NCBI RefSeq assembly: GCF_900106525.1
Contig: NZ_FNOG01000009.1
Location: 280,475 to 344,474, forward strand
Direction: 5' to 3'
Length of the DNA stretch: 64,000 nt
Source of the DNA: Lysobacter enzymogenes
GTDB taxonomy: Bacteria > Pseudomonadota > Gammaproteobacteria > Xanthomonadales > Xanthomonadaceae
A model generated the notes under the pieces. The model was given only the letters and a program-made list of their open reading frames with translations, did not search any database and was not told the DNA's origin. The translations under genes were made by a program, and so were the position numbers. Below are positions 53,444 through 62,227 of the stretch, piece after piece (positions within the stretch are counted from its first letter, which is position 1; the number at the start of each line of letters is the position of its first letter).

Positions 53444-54259
53444 ATGACGACGCCTTACGACCGACACCTCGCGCTGTGGAACCTCAGCGTCGACGGCACC
53501 CCCATCCACACCCACAGCAGCGACCTGCTGCCGGTGCGCCATCGCGACCGCCCGGCGATGCTCAAGATCGCGCGCGAGACCGAAGAAAAGCGCGGCGGCT
53601 TGCTGATGAACTGGTGGGACGGCGACGGCGCCGCGCGCGTCTACGCCGACGACGGCGAAGGCACGCTGTTGCTCGAGCGCGCCTGCGGGCCGCGCTCGCT
53701 GGCGCAGATGGCGCGCAACGGCCAGGACGAAGAAGCCACCCGGATCCTGTGCGACGCGGTCGCGCGCCTGCATGCGCCGCGCGCGCAGCCGGTGCCGCAG
53801 GGCCTGGCGACGCTGCGCGAATGGTTCGCCGACCTGCCGGTGTACGCGGCCAGCCACGGCGGCGTGCTGCGGCGCTGTTGGGAGATCGCGCAGGAACTGT
53901 TCGACGATCCGCGCGAAGTCGTGCCGCTGCACGGCGACATCCATCACGAGAACGTGCTCGACGCCGGCCCCGAGCGCGGCTGGATCGCGATCGACCCCAA
54001 GCGGGTGATGGGCGAACGCGGCTTCGACTACGCCAACCTGTTCACCGATCCCGACGGCGAAACCGCGCTGGCGCCCGGCAATTTCGAGCGCCGGCTGGCG
54101 GTGGTGACCGAATGCGCGCGGATCGAACGGCGGCGGATGCTGCAGTGGATCGTCGCGTTCCAGGGCTTGTCGGCGGCGTGGTTCCTCAGCGATGCGGAGC
54201 AACCGGACAAGGAATTCGCGATCATCGGCAAGGCGTTGAACGAGTTGGATCGGGTTTGA
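53444..54259 (+). CDS. APH(6)-like aminoglycoside/hydroxyurea kinase
   Basis: A 271-residue kinase of the APH(6)/hydroxyurea phosphotransferase family. PAMLKIARETEEKRGGLLM holds the ATP-binding Lys, ACGPRSLAQMAR the hinge region, PLHGDIHHENVLD the catalytic Asp and metal Asn, and WIAIDPKRVMGERGFDYANL the second metal Asp. Such enzymes phosphorylate streptomycin at the 6-hydroxyl and may confer resistance. The gene sits alone between REP-rich DNA and the convergent efflux operon. A native role cannot be excluded. Confidence 0.87.
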   Translation: MTTPYDRHLALWNLSVDGTPIHTHSSDLLPVRHRDRPAMLKIARETEEKRGGLLMNWWDGDGAARVYADDGEGTLLLERACGPRSLAQMARNGQDEEATRILCDAVARLHAPRAQPVPQGLATLREWFADLPVYAASHGGVLRRCWEIAQELFDDPREVVPLHGDIHHENVLDAGPERGWIAIDPKRVMGERGFDYANLFTDPDGETALAPGNFERRLAVVTECARIERRRMLQWIVAFQGLSAAWFLSDAEQPDKEFAIIGKALNELDRV

Positions 54260-54272
54260 GGCGGCGAGCGAA

Positions 54273-54388
54273 CTGAGCGGAAGGCATCGGGCCTGAAGGC
54301 CCTCCCACAGGAGCTGAGGCTCGGCGATGAAAGCCGGCGGCCGACGGCTGTTGTGGGAGGGCCTTCAGGCCCGAGGCTTTCGGCTCAG
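54273..54388. repeat. long inverted repeat, GGCCTGAAGGCCC family, copy 2
   Basis: Arms 54273-54309 and 54352-54388 (37 bases each, mostly paired) with the core TCGGGCCTGAAGGCCCTCCC, as at 47981. It lies exactly between the convergent APH-like and NodT genes and probably acts as a two-way terminator. Confidence 0.8.
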
Positions 54389-54401
54389 ATCGCCACGCCC
54401 C

Positions 54402-55793
54402 TCACTGCGCCGCCGCTTCCCAACCGCCACCCAGCGCCTTGTACAGATTCACCTCCGCCGTCAGCGCATCGCCCTGCAACTGCAGCGCGGTCAACTCCGC
54501 ATTGAACAGATTGCGCTGCGCGTCGAGTTCTTCCAGGTACGAGGCGTAGCCCTCGTTGTAGCGGTTGTGGGCGATGCGCAGCGCATCGGCCAGCGCCTGT
54601 TGCTGCAACACCGCCTGGTCGCGCTGCTCGCGCAAGTGGGCGATCGCCGCCATCGCGTCTTCGACTTCGGCGAACGCGGTCAGCACGGTCTTCTGGTAGC
54701 CCAGCACCGCCTGGTCGCGGCGCGCGGCGTTGGCGCGTACGCCGGCGCGCAGGCGGCCGGCGTTGAACAGCGGCGCCAGCACGCTGCCGCCCACGCTCCA
54801 CACCCGGATCGGATCGCCGTGCAGCAGGCTCGATTCCAGGCTGCCGATCGAACCGGTCAGGCGCAGCGAGGGCAGCAGTTGCGCGCGCGCGGCGGCGAGG
54901 TTGGCGTCGCTGGCGGCGATCTGCGCCTCGCCCTGGGCGATGTCGGGACGGCGCCGCAGCAACTGCGACGGCACCCCGGCGGCCGGCAGCGCGGGCGCGG
55001 CGATCTGCACCAGCGGCTTGCCGCGTTCGATCGCCTGCGGCGCGCGGCCGAGCAATACCGACAGCGCGTCTTCCTGGCGCCGGATCGCCAGCTCCAGCTG
55101 CGGCACCACCTGCGCGGTGGCGCGGTATTCGGCCTGGGCCTGGGCCAGCTCCAGGCGCGAGGTGTAGCCGGTGTCGTAGCGGCGCTGGGCCAGCTTGAGC
55201 GCGTTCTCGCGCGAAGCCAGGGTGCGCCGCGCCACGTCCAGGCGCGCGTCGCTGGCGCGCAGGCCGATGTAGTTTGAGGCGGCCGCCGCGGCGACGCTCA
55301 GGCGCACGCTGTCGGCGCCGGTCTGACTGGCCAGCAGGTTGGCGCGCGCGGCTTCAGTCAGCGAGCTCAGACGGCCCCACAAGTCGATTTCGTAGGCGGC
55401 TTGGAACTGCGGCTGGCTGACGGTCGATAGATTCGGCCGGCCGGTCGCCGCGCTCACGCTGCGCGAGCGCGTGGCGCTGCCGGCCAGGTCCAGCGTCGGC
55501 CATTGCTGCGCGCCCTGCGCGTCGAGCAGCGCGCGCGCTTCGGCCACGCGCGCGACGGCCAGACGCAGGTCGGTGTTGCGTTCCAGCGCGGTGTCGACCA
55601 GTTGCGTCAGCGCCGGGTCGTTGTAGCCGCGCCACCAGTCGCGCTGCACCGCGGCGCCTGCCCCGGGCGCGTCGCGCCAGGCCGCGGGCGGCGCGTCGAA
55701 GGTCGGCGGCGGGGCGACGCTTACGCAGGCGCCGAGCAGCGCGGCGGCGGCGCCGAGCGCGGCGGTGCGGATCGCGGTGCGCGCGCGGCTCAT
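54402..55793 (-). CDS. NodT-family outer-membrane efflux lipoprotein
   Basis: A 463-residue channel protein starting MSRARTAIRT; the lipobox LLGACVSVAP follows. Motifs: WWRGYNDPALTQLVDTALER, EARALLDAQGAQQWPTLDLA, LLRRRPDIAQGEAQIAASDA, and VLAPLFNAGRLRAGVRA. It overlaps the HlyD gene by 4 bases and completes an EmrAB-type pump through the outer membrane. Confidence 0.92.
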   Translation of the reverse strand: MSRARTAIRTAALGAAAALLGACVSVAPPPTFDAPPAAWRDAPGAGAAVQRDWWRGYNDPALTQLVDTALERNTDLRLAVARVAEARALLDAQGAQQWPTLDLAGSATRSRSVSAATGRPNLSTVSQPQFQAAYEIDLWGRLSSLTEAARANLLASQTGADSVRLSVAAAAASNYIGLRASDARLDVARRTLASRENALKLAQRRYDTGYTSRLELAQAQAEYRATAQVVPQLELAIRRQEDALSVLLGRAPQAIERGKPLVQIAAPALPAAGVPSQLLRRRPDIAQGEAQIAASDANLAAARAQLLPSLRLTGSIGSLESSLLHGDPIRVWSVGGSVLAPLFNAGRLRAGVRANAARRDQAVLGYQKTVLTAFAEVEDAMAAIAHLREQRDQAVLQQQALADALRIAHNRYNEGYASYLEELDAQRNLFNAELTALQLQGDALTAEVNLYKALGGGWEAAAQ

Positions 55794-57067
55794 CGGGTCG
55801 CGGCTCCGCTGTTCTCGGGCGCGCGGTACGCGGGCGCATTGCCCATCGGTGCGTTGCTCGATGGCGCGCCGCTCGCCGGCGCATCCGGCGCAGGCGCACC
55901 GCCCTTCGCCCCCGCACCATTGTCGGCCTGCAGCGCCGGCACCGAGGCATCGCGCGCGGCGTCGGCCGCTGCGGCTTGCTCGGCGCGATGCACCGCCGCT
56001 TCGTCGATCTTGCTCGCGGTATCGACCGTAGCCTCCACCGACATGCCCGGCCGCAGCCGCGCGGCCAGTTCGCGCTCGCCGGCGCCGTCGCCGGGCTCGA
56101 CCGCGATGCGCACCGGCAAACGCTGGGCGACCTTGGTGAAGTTGCCGGTGGCGTTGTCGGTCTTGATCACGCTGAATTCCGAACCGGTCGCCGGCGAAAT
56201 CCGCTCGACCCGTCCGCGCAGGGTCTTGCCGTCGAGCGCGTCGACCCGGAACCACGCCGCCTGCCCGGGGCGGATCGCCGCGGTCTGCGATTCCTTGAAG
56301 TTCGCTACCACCCACACCCGGTGCGGCACCAACTGCATCAGCTGGGTGCCCGGGGTGACGTACTGGCCCAGGCGCACGCCGATCTCGCCGAGCTGACCGT
56401 CCTGCGGCGCCAGGATGCGGGTGTTGGCCAAGTCGATCTCGGCCAGCTTCAACGCGGCACGCGCGTTGGCCACCGCCGCGCTCAGCGCGTCGCGGTTGAC
56501 GATCACCGAACGCACGTCCTCGTCGGCCGAACGCCGCGCGGCCTGGGCCTGGCCCATCGAGGCTTCGGCCTGGCGCAACGCCGCCAGCGTCTGGTCGCGC
56601 TCGCGCTTGGACAGCGAGCCGTCGCCGACCAGCGCCTCGGCCCGGCGCATATCGGCCTGGGCGCGGGCCAGATTGGCCTGCGCCGCCTTGAGCTGCGCCT
56701 CCACGTTCGCCACCGCGGCTTCGCGCACGCGCTGGGCCTGGGTGGAGTTGGCGAGATTGGCGTCCTGCGCGGCGAGGTTGGCGCGGGCCTGGTCGACGCG
56801 CTGGCGGTAGTTGCGCGCGTCCAGTTCGACCAGCACCTGCCCGGCCTTGACCTGCATGTAGTCCTGCACTCGCACCTGGGCGACGTAGCCGTCGACCTTG
56901 GGCGCGATCACGGTGACGCTACCGCGCACGTAGGCGTTCTCGGTGGTCTGGCGCGCGCTGGAGAACGGCCACAGCCGCCAGGCGTAGAGGATCACCAGCA
57001 CGGCCAGCAGCGCGATCAGCAGCGCCGGCATGGTGGCTTTGGATTTGAAGGGCGTCTTCAGGGGCAT
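55790..57067 (-). CDS. HlyD/EmrA-family membrane fusion protein
   Basis: A 425-residue adaptor. One N-terminal membrane helix (MPALLIALLAVLVILYAWRL), then ENAYVRGSVTVIAPKVDGYV, a long coiled-coil hairpin (Ala/Gln/Arg-rich, about 85-190), a lipoyl domain at NTRILAPQDGQLGEIGVRLG and a beta-barrel. The C-terminal about 75 residues (AADAARDASVPALQ... Pro/Ala-rich) are an unusual low-complexity tail. It lies 15 bases after the MFS gene. Confidence 0.9.
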   Translation of the reverse strand: MPLKTPFKSKATMPALLIALLAVLVILYAWRLWPFSSARQTTENAYVRGSVTVIAPKVDGYVAQVRVQDYMQVKAGQVLVELDARNYRQRVDQARANLAAQDANLANSTQAQRVREAAVANVEAQLKAAQANLARAQADMRRAEALVGDGSLSKRERDQTLAALRQAEASMGQAQAARRSADEDVRSVIVNRDALSAAVANARAALKLAEIDLANTRILAPQDGQLGEIGVRLGQYVTPGTQLMQLVPHRVWVVANFKESQTAAIRPGQAAWFRVDALDGKTLRGRVERISPATGSEFSVIKTDNATGNFTKVAQRLPVRIAVEPGDGAGERELAARLRPGMSVEATVDTASKIDEAAVHRAEQAAAADAARDASVPALQADNGAGAKGGAPAPDAPASGAPSSNAPMGNAPAYRAPENSGAATR

Positions 57068-57082
57068 GGGGCGTCCTTCGGG

Positions 57083-58990
57083 TCAGGTGCCGGGAGAGGG
57101 AATCGGAGCGGCCGGCGGCGATTGCAGCGCAGGCGGCGTCGCCGCGGCGTCGCGGTTCGCCGGCGGCGGCGCCGCAGCCGGCGGACCGAACGGCCCGGGC
57201 ACCTGCGAGGCGAAGCTCACCACGGTGTGCCCGCGCCGCCACAGGTGCCACTTCAGCAGCAGCACCCACACCAGCACCGCCGCAGCCAACCATGCCACCG
57301 CCAGGAACACGTCGTTGTAGGCCAGCACCCAGGCTTCGCGGGTGACCTGCTGATTGAACGAGACCAGCCCCTGGTTGGCGCGCGCCGCGCCGTCGCCGAG
57401 CACGCGCGCGACCGCGCCGCCGAGTTGCTGGGTGCGCAGCGCCACTTGCGGATCGGCCAGCGTGGCCTGCTGCATCAGGTGTTGGTAATGCGCGGTCTGG
57501 CGCTGGGCCAGATAGGTGCCCAGCACCGCCGAGCCGAGCAGGCCGCCGAGCGCATTGGTGGTGCTGAACAAGACGATGAAGGTGACCAGGTTGCGCAGCC
57601 CGTCGGCGACCACGCGCACCAGCGCCAGCAGGATCGAGGAGGCCAGGAACATCGAGGCCGCCATCGCGATCAGGGTCTGGGTGAGGTAGAAGTTCTCCGG
57701 CCGGGTCAGGTTGGTCGCGTGCGAATCCACGTAGGCGCAGACGCCGACGATGGCCACCGCGATCAAGCCGAGCAGGTCGAAGCGCTGCTTGGGCAGGAAC
57801 AGCAAGGTCACCACGAAGCCGCCGACCGTGCCCAGCAGCACCAGCCAGAACAACGTGTGCATCTGCTCGTTGAGCAGGCCCAGCACGTTGAGCAGGCCGA
57901 CCGCGCCGACCGACTGCTCCGACAGCACCATGCGCGACAGCGTGATCGCCAGCCCCAGCCGCACCATGTAGCCGCCGTGCAGCAGCCAGCGCAGGTTGAC
58001 CATGGGCTTGGAGCGGTTGATCTCGACGATCACGAACAAGCCCGCGCACAGCGCCGCCGCGGCCAGGCATTCGCCCAGCCACGGCGTGTCCAGCCACCAG
58101 CGCAGCCGGCCCTGGGTCAGCACCACGGTGAACAAGGCGATGGCGCTGGCGTAGAGCGGGAAGCTGACGATGTCCAGGCCGTCGAACATCGGCTGGCGCG
58201 GCACCGGGGTGACCCGCAGCAGGTTTATCGCGGCGAAGCAGGCCAGCGCCAGCCCGAGTTCGAACATCACCACGCCGTGCCACTGGCCGTTGAGGAACAG
58301 GCTCTCTGCGATGATCCGCGACACCGGCGCGCCGGTCTGCAGCGCGGCGAAGCCGAACATCAGCCCGATCACTTTCTTCGGGCCGCTGAAGACCTCGGCC
58401 ATGTACAGCACGGTCAGCGAGCTCAGCGGCGCGGCGGCGATGCCGAGCGCGGCGCGCGCAGCGATGGCCGAGCTCAGGTCGTTGGCGACCAGGTGCACGA
58501 TCGCGGCGAACACGAACAGGCCGATGGCCAGATCGGCGAACAGGCGCAGGCCGTAGTGCAGGCGGAACTTGGTCAGCAGCAGGCTGGCGGGGATGTTGGT
58601 GGCGAAGTAGGCGGTCAGCAGCCACGCGCCCTCGGCCGTGGTCGCGCCCAGCGCGCCCTGCACCTGCGGCAGGTTGGAGGCGACCAGGTTCATGCCCAGG
58701 CTCTGGGTCAGGCCGAGCAGCAGCGAGATCGCGACGAATGCGGCCATGCGCCAGCGCGGCATCGGCGTCGGCGCAGCCGGCGGGCCGGGTGGCGCAGCGG
58801 CGGGCGGCAGGGTGCCGGCGGGCGCGCCCGCGGACGGCGCTGCGGACGCCGGCTTGCCGGACGAGAACGGGCCGGGCGCGGGCACGGAGGCGGAAGACGG
58901 CAGGGCCGCCGCGTCCGGCCTCGCGGAATCGGTGCGGGCGGCGGCGATGCTGGAGGAATCGGACACGGCGGTGGCGGCGGTGCTGGCCAT
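57083..58990 (-). CDS. DHA2-family (EmrB-like) MFS multidrug transporter
   Basis: A 635-residue transporter. The first 80 residues are a low-complexity Ala/Pro/Ser cytoplasmic leader, longer than in E. coli EmrB. Fourteen hydrophobic helices follow from WRMAAFVAISLLLGLTQSLG; motif-like stretches are AEGAWLLTAYFATNIPASLL and FNQQVTREAWVLAYND. Its C-terminal 40 residues are also Pro/Ala-rich. It pumps lipophilic compounds with EmrA and NodT partners encoded next, the whole operon being MFS-HlyD-NodT. Confidence 0.9.
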   Translation of the reverse strand: MASTAATAVSDSSSIAAARTDSARPDAAALPSSASVPAPGPFSSGKPASAAPSAGAPAGTLPPAAAPPGPPAAPTPMPRWRMAAFVAISLLLGLTQSLGMNLVASNLPQVQGALGATTAEGAWLLTAYFATNIPASLLLTKFRLHYGLRLFADLAIGLFVFAAIVHLVANDLSSAIAARAALGIAAAPLSSLTVLYMAEVFSGPKKVIGLMFGFAALQTGAPVSRIIAESLFLNGQWHGVVMFELGLALACFAAINLLRVTPVPRQPMFDGLDIVSFPLYASAIALFTVVLTQGRLRWWLDTPWLGECLAAAALCAGLFVIVEINRSKPMVNLRWLLHGGYMVRLGLAITLSRMVLSEQSVGAVGLLNVLGLLNEQMHTLFWLVLLGTVGGFVVTLLFLPKQRFDLLGLIAVAIVGVCAYVDSHATNLTRPENFYLTQTLIAMAASMFLASSILLALVRVVADGLRNLVTFIVLFSTTNALGGLLGSAVLGTYLAQRQTAHYQHLMQQATLADPQVALRTQQLGGAVARVLGDGAARANQGLVSFNQQVTREAWVLAYNDVFLAVAWLAAAVLVWVLLLKWHLWRRGHTVVSFASQVPGPFGPPAAAPPPANRDAAATPPALQSPPAAPIPSPGT

Positions 58991-59234
58991 CTGCAGGCGC
59001 GCGGCTCCCGCATGCGTTGGCGTTGCAATGGGTTAGTAGGCAACAGCGGACGGTCAACGATCAAGCGCGCGCGAGGCGGCCGGCTTGTCCGTGCGAGTCC
59101 GCTTTCCCCTGACGGCCTATGTTGCCGTTACGGCGTCGCGGGGATGTGACGGCAAGCGCATTGCGGCTATCGTGGCGACGCGGCCGCGCCGGATTCGTGG
59201 GGAAACCGGCGCCGCCGCGCACCGGGGACACGGC

Positions 59235-59786
59235 ATGAGCGAGGCAGAAGAAGATCCCTATCGCCGCGATCCCGCCCGGCCCGCCGCGCGCGGCGCGCTG
59301 CAGCTCGGCGACGCGCCGCTGCACTTCAACACCTCGCGCAGTGAGCGCAACCTCGAGGCGGTCGGCCGCGGCGGCTGGCTGATCGCGGTGGCGGTGATGC
59401 TGGCGTGGTCGCTGCTGTACGGCATCGTCAACCTCGCCGGCCTGACCTTGATGCTGGCCTCGCCGGAGCTGGACGCGAACAAGCATGCCGCGTTGCAATT
59501 CTTCGTCCTGGTCAGCGGCGCGATGTTCGTGTTCAACCTCGCGGTGCTGGCGCTGTACGGCATGAAGTCGCCATGGTTTCCGCGCGCTTACGTGGCCTGG
59601 TTGGGCGTCGACCTGGTCGCGATGGCGGTCGCCTACGGCCTGCTGGCCCAGGCCACCGGCGGCGGCTTCCTCGGCGTGGCCATCGCCGCCGTGATCGCGC
59701 GCGCGCTGTTCTGGAACGGCCCGTGGATCGCCTACGCCATCATGTCCGACCGGGTGAAGAACACCTTCGTCGCCCGCCGCGGCTGA
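59235..59786 (+). CDS. DUF2569-like membrane protein, copy A
   Basis: A 183-residue protein with a hydrophilic N-terminal 45 residues and four helices (GWLIAVAVMLAWSLLYGIVN, ALQFFVLVSGAMFVFNLAVL, YVAWLGVDLVAMAVAYGLLA, FLGVAIAAVIARALFWNGPW). The ending AYAIMSDRVKNTFVARRG is shared with the gene at 61681. DUF2569 function is unknown. Confidence 0.8.
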   Translation: MSEAEEDPYRRDPARPAARGALQLGDAPLHFNTSRSERNLEAVGRGGWLIAVAVMLAWSLLYGIVNLAGLTLMLASPELDANKHAALQFFVLVSGAMFVFNLAVLALYGMKSPWFPRAYVAWLGVDLVAMAVAYGLLAQATGGGFLGVAIAAVIARALFWNGPWIAYAIMSDRVKNTFVARRG

Positions 59787-59895
59787 GCGCGTCCGCACGG
59801 GCGTGCGATGCGATTGCGTGACTTCCGCCACGCAGGCCGCGCAGCCGCGCTGCCTATAGTGGCCGGCCTGCGCCCCGCATCCGTAAGGACACGCC

Positions 59896-61602
59896 ATGCC
59901 TGCTTTGCGTCCCCTCGCCGTCGCGCTCGCGTTGACCGTCGCCAGCGCCGCCGCTGCCGCCGCGCCCGCGCCGGCCGAACCGGCATCGACCGAACTAGAA
60001 GCGGCCACCGACAGGATCTTCGCCCAGTGGAACCGCCCCGACACGCCCGGCTGCGGCATGGCGGTGTTCCGCGACGGCGCGGTCGCGTTCCACAAGGGCT
60101 ACGGCCAGGCCAACCTGGAACTGGGCGTGCCGATTAGCGCCGACACTGTGTTCGACATCGGCTCGACCTCCAAGCAGTTCACCGCCGCGTCGGTGCTGTT
60201 GCTGGAACGCGACGGCAAGCTGTCGCTCGACGACGACGTGCGCAAGTACGTGCCCGAGCTGCCCGACTACGGCCAGACCATCACCCTGCGCCACCTGCTC
60301 CAGCACACCAGCGGCCTGCGCGATTACCTGGTGCTGCAACTGCTGTCCGGCATCGCCTACGACGACTACAGCACCGACCGGCAGACGCTGGACCTGCTGT
60401 CGCGGCAGAAGTCGCTCAACTTCGCCCCGGGCAGCGACTACGTCTACAGCAACACCGGCTATTTCCTCGCCGCCGAAGTGGTAAAGCGCGTGTCCGGCAA
60501 GCCGCTGGCGCAGTTCGCGCGCGAGCGCATCTTCGAACCCTTAAGGATGCGCAACACCCGCTACCGCGACGACCACACCCTGCCGGTGCGCGGCCGCGCC
60601 AGCGCCTACAGCAAGGCCGAAACCGCCCCCGGCCAACCGCCGCGCAGCGGGATCGAGCGCTACCGCATCGATGTTTCGAACTGGGACCAGGTCGGCGACG
60701 GCTCGGTGCTGACCACGGTCGCCGACCTGCAACGCTGGGACGAGAATTTCTATCGCCCGGTGGTCGGCGACGCCGCACTGCTGGCGCGCCTGCAGCAGCC
60801 GGGTAAGCTCGTCAACGGCGAGCCGATCGATTACGCGCTGGGCTTGATGATCGGCGAACAGCGCGGGCTCAAGACCGTCCAGCACGGCGGCGCCTGGGGC
60901 GGTTACCGCGCCCAGTTGCTGCGTTATCCGCAGCGGCATCTGTCGGTGGCGACGCTGTGCAACATGGCCACCGCCGATCCCGAAACCCTGGCCCAGCGCA
61001 CCGCCGAGCTGTGGCTGGGCCTGCCGCCCGAGCCCGGCGCGCAAGCCGCGCAACGCGCCACGGTGGCGATGCCGGCGGCGGCGATGCAGCGCTGGGCCGG
61101 CTCGTACCGCAACCCCAAGACCGGCAGCGTGCGCCGCATCGCCTGGAACGAGGGCGAACTGGAACTGCACGCCTTCGGCGACAGCTTCGCGATGCGGCCG
61201 GTCGGCAAGGACGAATTCGATGTCGACGGCGGCCCGATCCAGGCGCTGGGCTTCCGCGATCCCGGCCGCGGCCGCCCGCGCGTGCTGATCCAGTCGGCCG
61301 GCGGCGAGCGCGTCGAGTTCGAGGCGCTGCCCGAGTTCAAGCCCGACGCGGCGGCGCTGGCGGCCTATGCCGGCGATTACCGCTGCGAAGAACTCGGCCG
61401 CGATTACCGCCTGAGCGCGATCGATGGCGCCCTGCACCTGCACGACGCGCGCATCGCGCCGGAACGGCTGGACCCGCTGGAACGCGACACCTTCACCCAG
61501 GACGGCGTGACCTTCCGCTTCAAGCGCGACGCGGCCGGCGCGATCGACAGCGTGTCGCTCGACGTCGGCCGGGTCCGCGACCTGCGCTGCCAGCGCCGCT
61601 GA
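59896..61602 (+). CDS. exported serine hydrolase (beta-lactamase/PBP4* family)
   Basis: A 568-residue periplasmic protein. Signal peptide to about residue 24. The beta-lactamase fold has SxxK motif S90-T-S-K93 (FDIGSTSKQFTAAS), Y184-S-N186 (DYVYSNTGYFLAAEVV) and HGGAWGGYRAQL in place of KTG. Two small beta domains of about 100 residues each follow (GSYRNPKTGSVRRIAW and GDYRCEELGRDYRL). Relatives are esterases or D-amino-acid peptidases rather than true beta-lactamases. Flanked by two DUF2569 genes, so a membrane partner is possible. Confidence 0.88.
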   Translation: MPALRPLAVALALTVASAAAAAAPAPAEPASTELEAATDRIFAQWNRPDTPGCGMAVFRDGAVAFHKGYGQANLELGVPISADTVFDIGSTSKQFTAASVLLLERDGKLSLDDDVRKYVPELPDYGQTITLRHLLQHTSGLRDYLVLQLLSGIAYDDYSTDRQTLDLLSRQKSLNFAPGSDYVYSNTGYFLAAEVVKRVSGKPLAQFARERIFEPLRMRNTRYRDDHTLPVRGRASAYSKAETAPGQPPRSGIERYRIDVSNWDQVGDGSVLTTVADLQRWDENFYRPVVGDAALLARLQQPGKLVNGEPIDYALGLMIGEQRGLKTVQHGGAWGGYRAQLLRYPQRHLSVATLCNMATADPETLAQRTAELWLGLPPEPGAQAAQRATVAMPAAAMQRWAGSYRNPKTGSVRRIAWNEGELELHAFGDSFAMRPVGKDEFDVDGGPIQALGFRDPGRGRPRVLIQSAGGERVEFEALPEFKPDAAALAAYAGDYRCEELGRDYRLSAIDGALHLHDARIAPERLDPLERDTFTQDGVTFRFKRDAAGAIDSVSLDVGRVRDLRCQRR

Positions 61603-61680
61603 GGCCGGTCGGCACGCACGCGCAGCGGTTATCTTGACCGCTGTCGCGGCGAACACGGACGCGGACGGGGGCCAACGGAC

Positions 61681-62205
61681 ATGAACAACGCGGATCCTTA
61701 CCGGCGCATGCCGGCCGCCGGGGCGAAGCAGGGCCACGCCGCGCCCGCGCCCGCAGGCTTCGGACCGCCGCGACCGCGCCCCGAAGGACTCGGCGGCTGG
61801 CTGGCGGTGCTCGCGGTCGTACTGTTGCTGTGGCTGGCAGCAGGGGCCGCGGTGTTCGCCGCGATCCTGATACTGATGAGCTCCTCGCATGCCCCCACCG
61901 GGGACGGGTTGATCCGGGCGCAGTACCTGCTGGCCACCAGCGGCACGCTGTTCTTGGTGAAATTGGCGGTGCTGGCGCTGCTGTGGCTCAGGTCGCGATG
62001 GTTTGCGCGCGTATTCGTCGCGTGGCTGATCGTCGACCTCGTCGTCTCCGCGGTCTTCTGGATCGCCGTTGAGACCGTTCCCGCCGAAACTGTCTTGTCC
62101 GTATCGCTGCTGTGCGCCGCGCGACTGGTGTGGAACGGCGGCTGGATCGCCTACGCGCTGAAGTCCGAACGCGTGCGCAATACGTTTTCCGCCCGCCCGC
62201 GCTGA
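61681..62205 (+). CDS. DUF2569-like membrane protein, copy B
   Basis: A 174-residue paralog of the gene at 59235, with a Pro-rich N-terminal 40 residues, four helices and the same end (GGWIAYALKSERVRNTFSARPR). Pairwise similarity is highest in the helices and C-terminus. Located 78 bases after the hydrolase stop. Confidence 0.8.
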   Translation: MNNADPYRRMPAAGAKQGHAAPAPAGFGPPRPRPEGLGGWLAVLAVVLLLWLAAGAAVFAAILILMSSSHAPTGDGLIRAQYLLATSGTLFLVKLAVLALLWLRSRWFARVFVAWLIVDLVVSAVFWIAVETVPAETVLSVSLLCAARLVWNGGWIAYALKSERVRNTFSARPR

Positions 62206-62227
62206 TCCGAGCGCCGCGGCGCCCGGA

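Noticed and set aside
55976..59149. Very long plus-strand open frame opposite the MFS/HlyD efflux genes
   Set aside because: Made of His/Gln/Arg-rich low-complexity sequence antisense to real genes; a common artefact in high-GC DNA.
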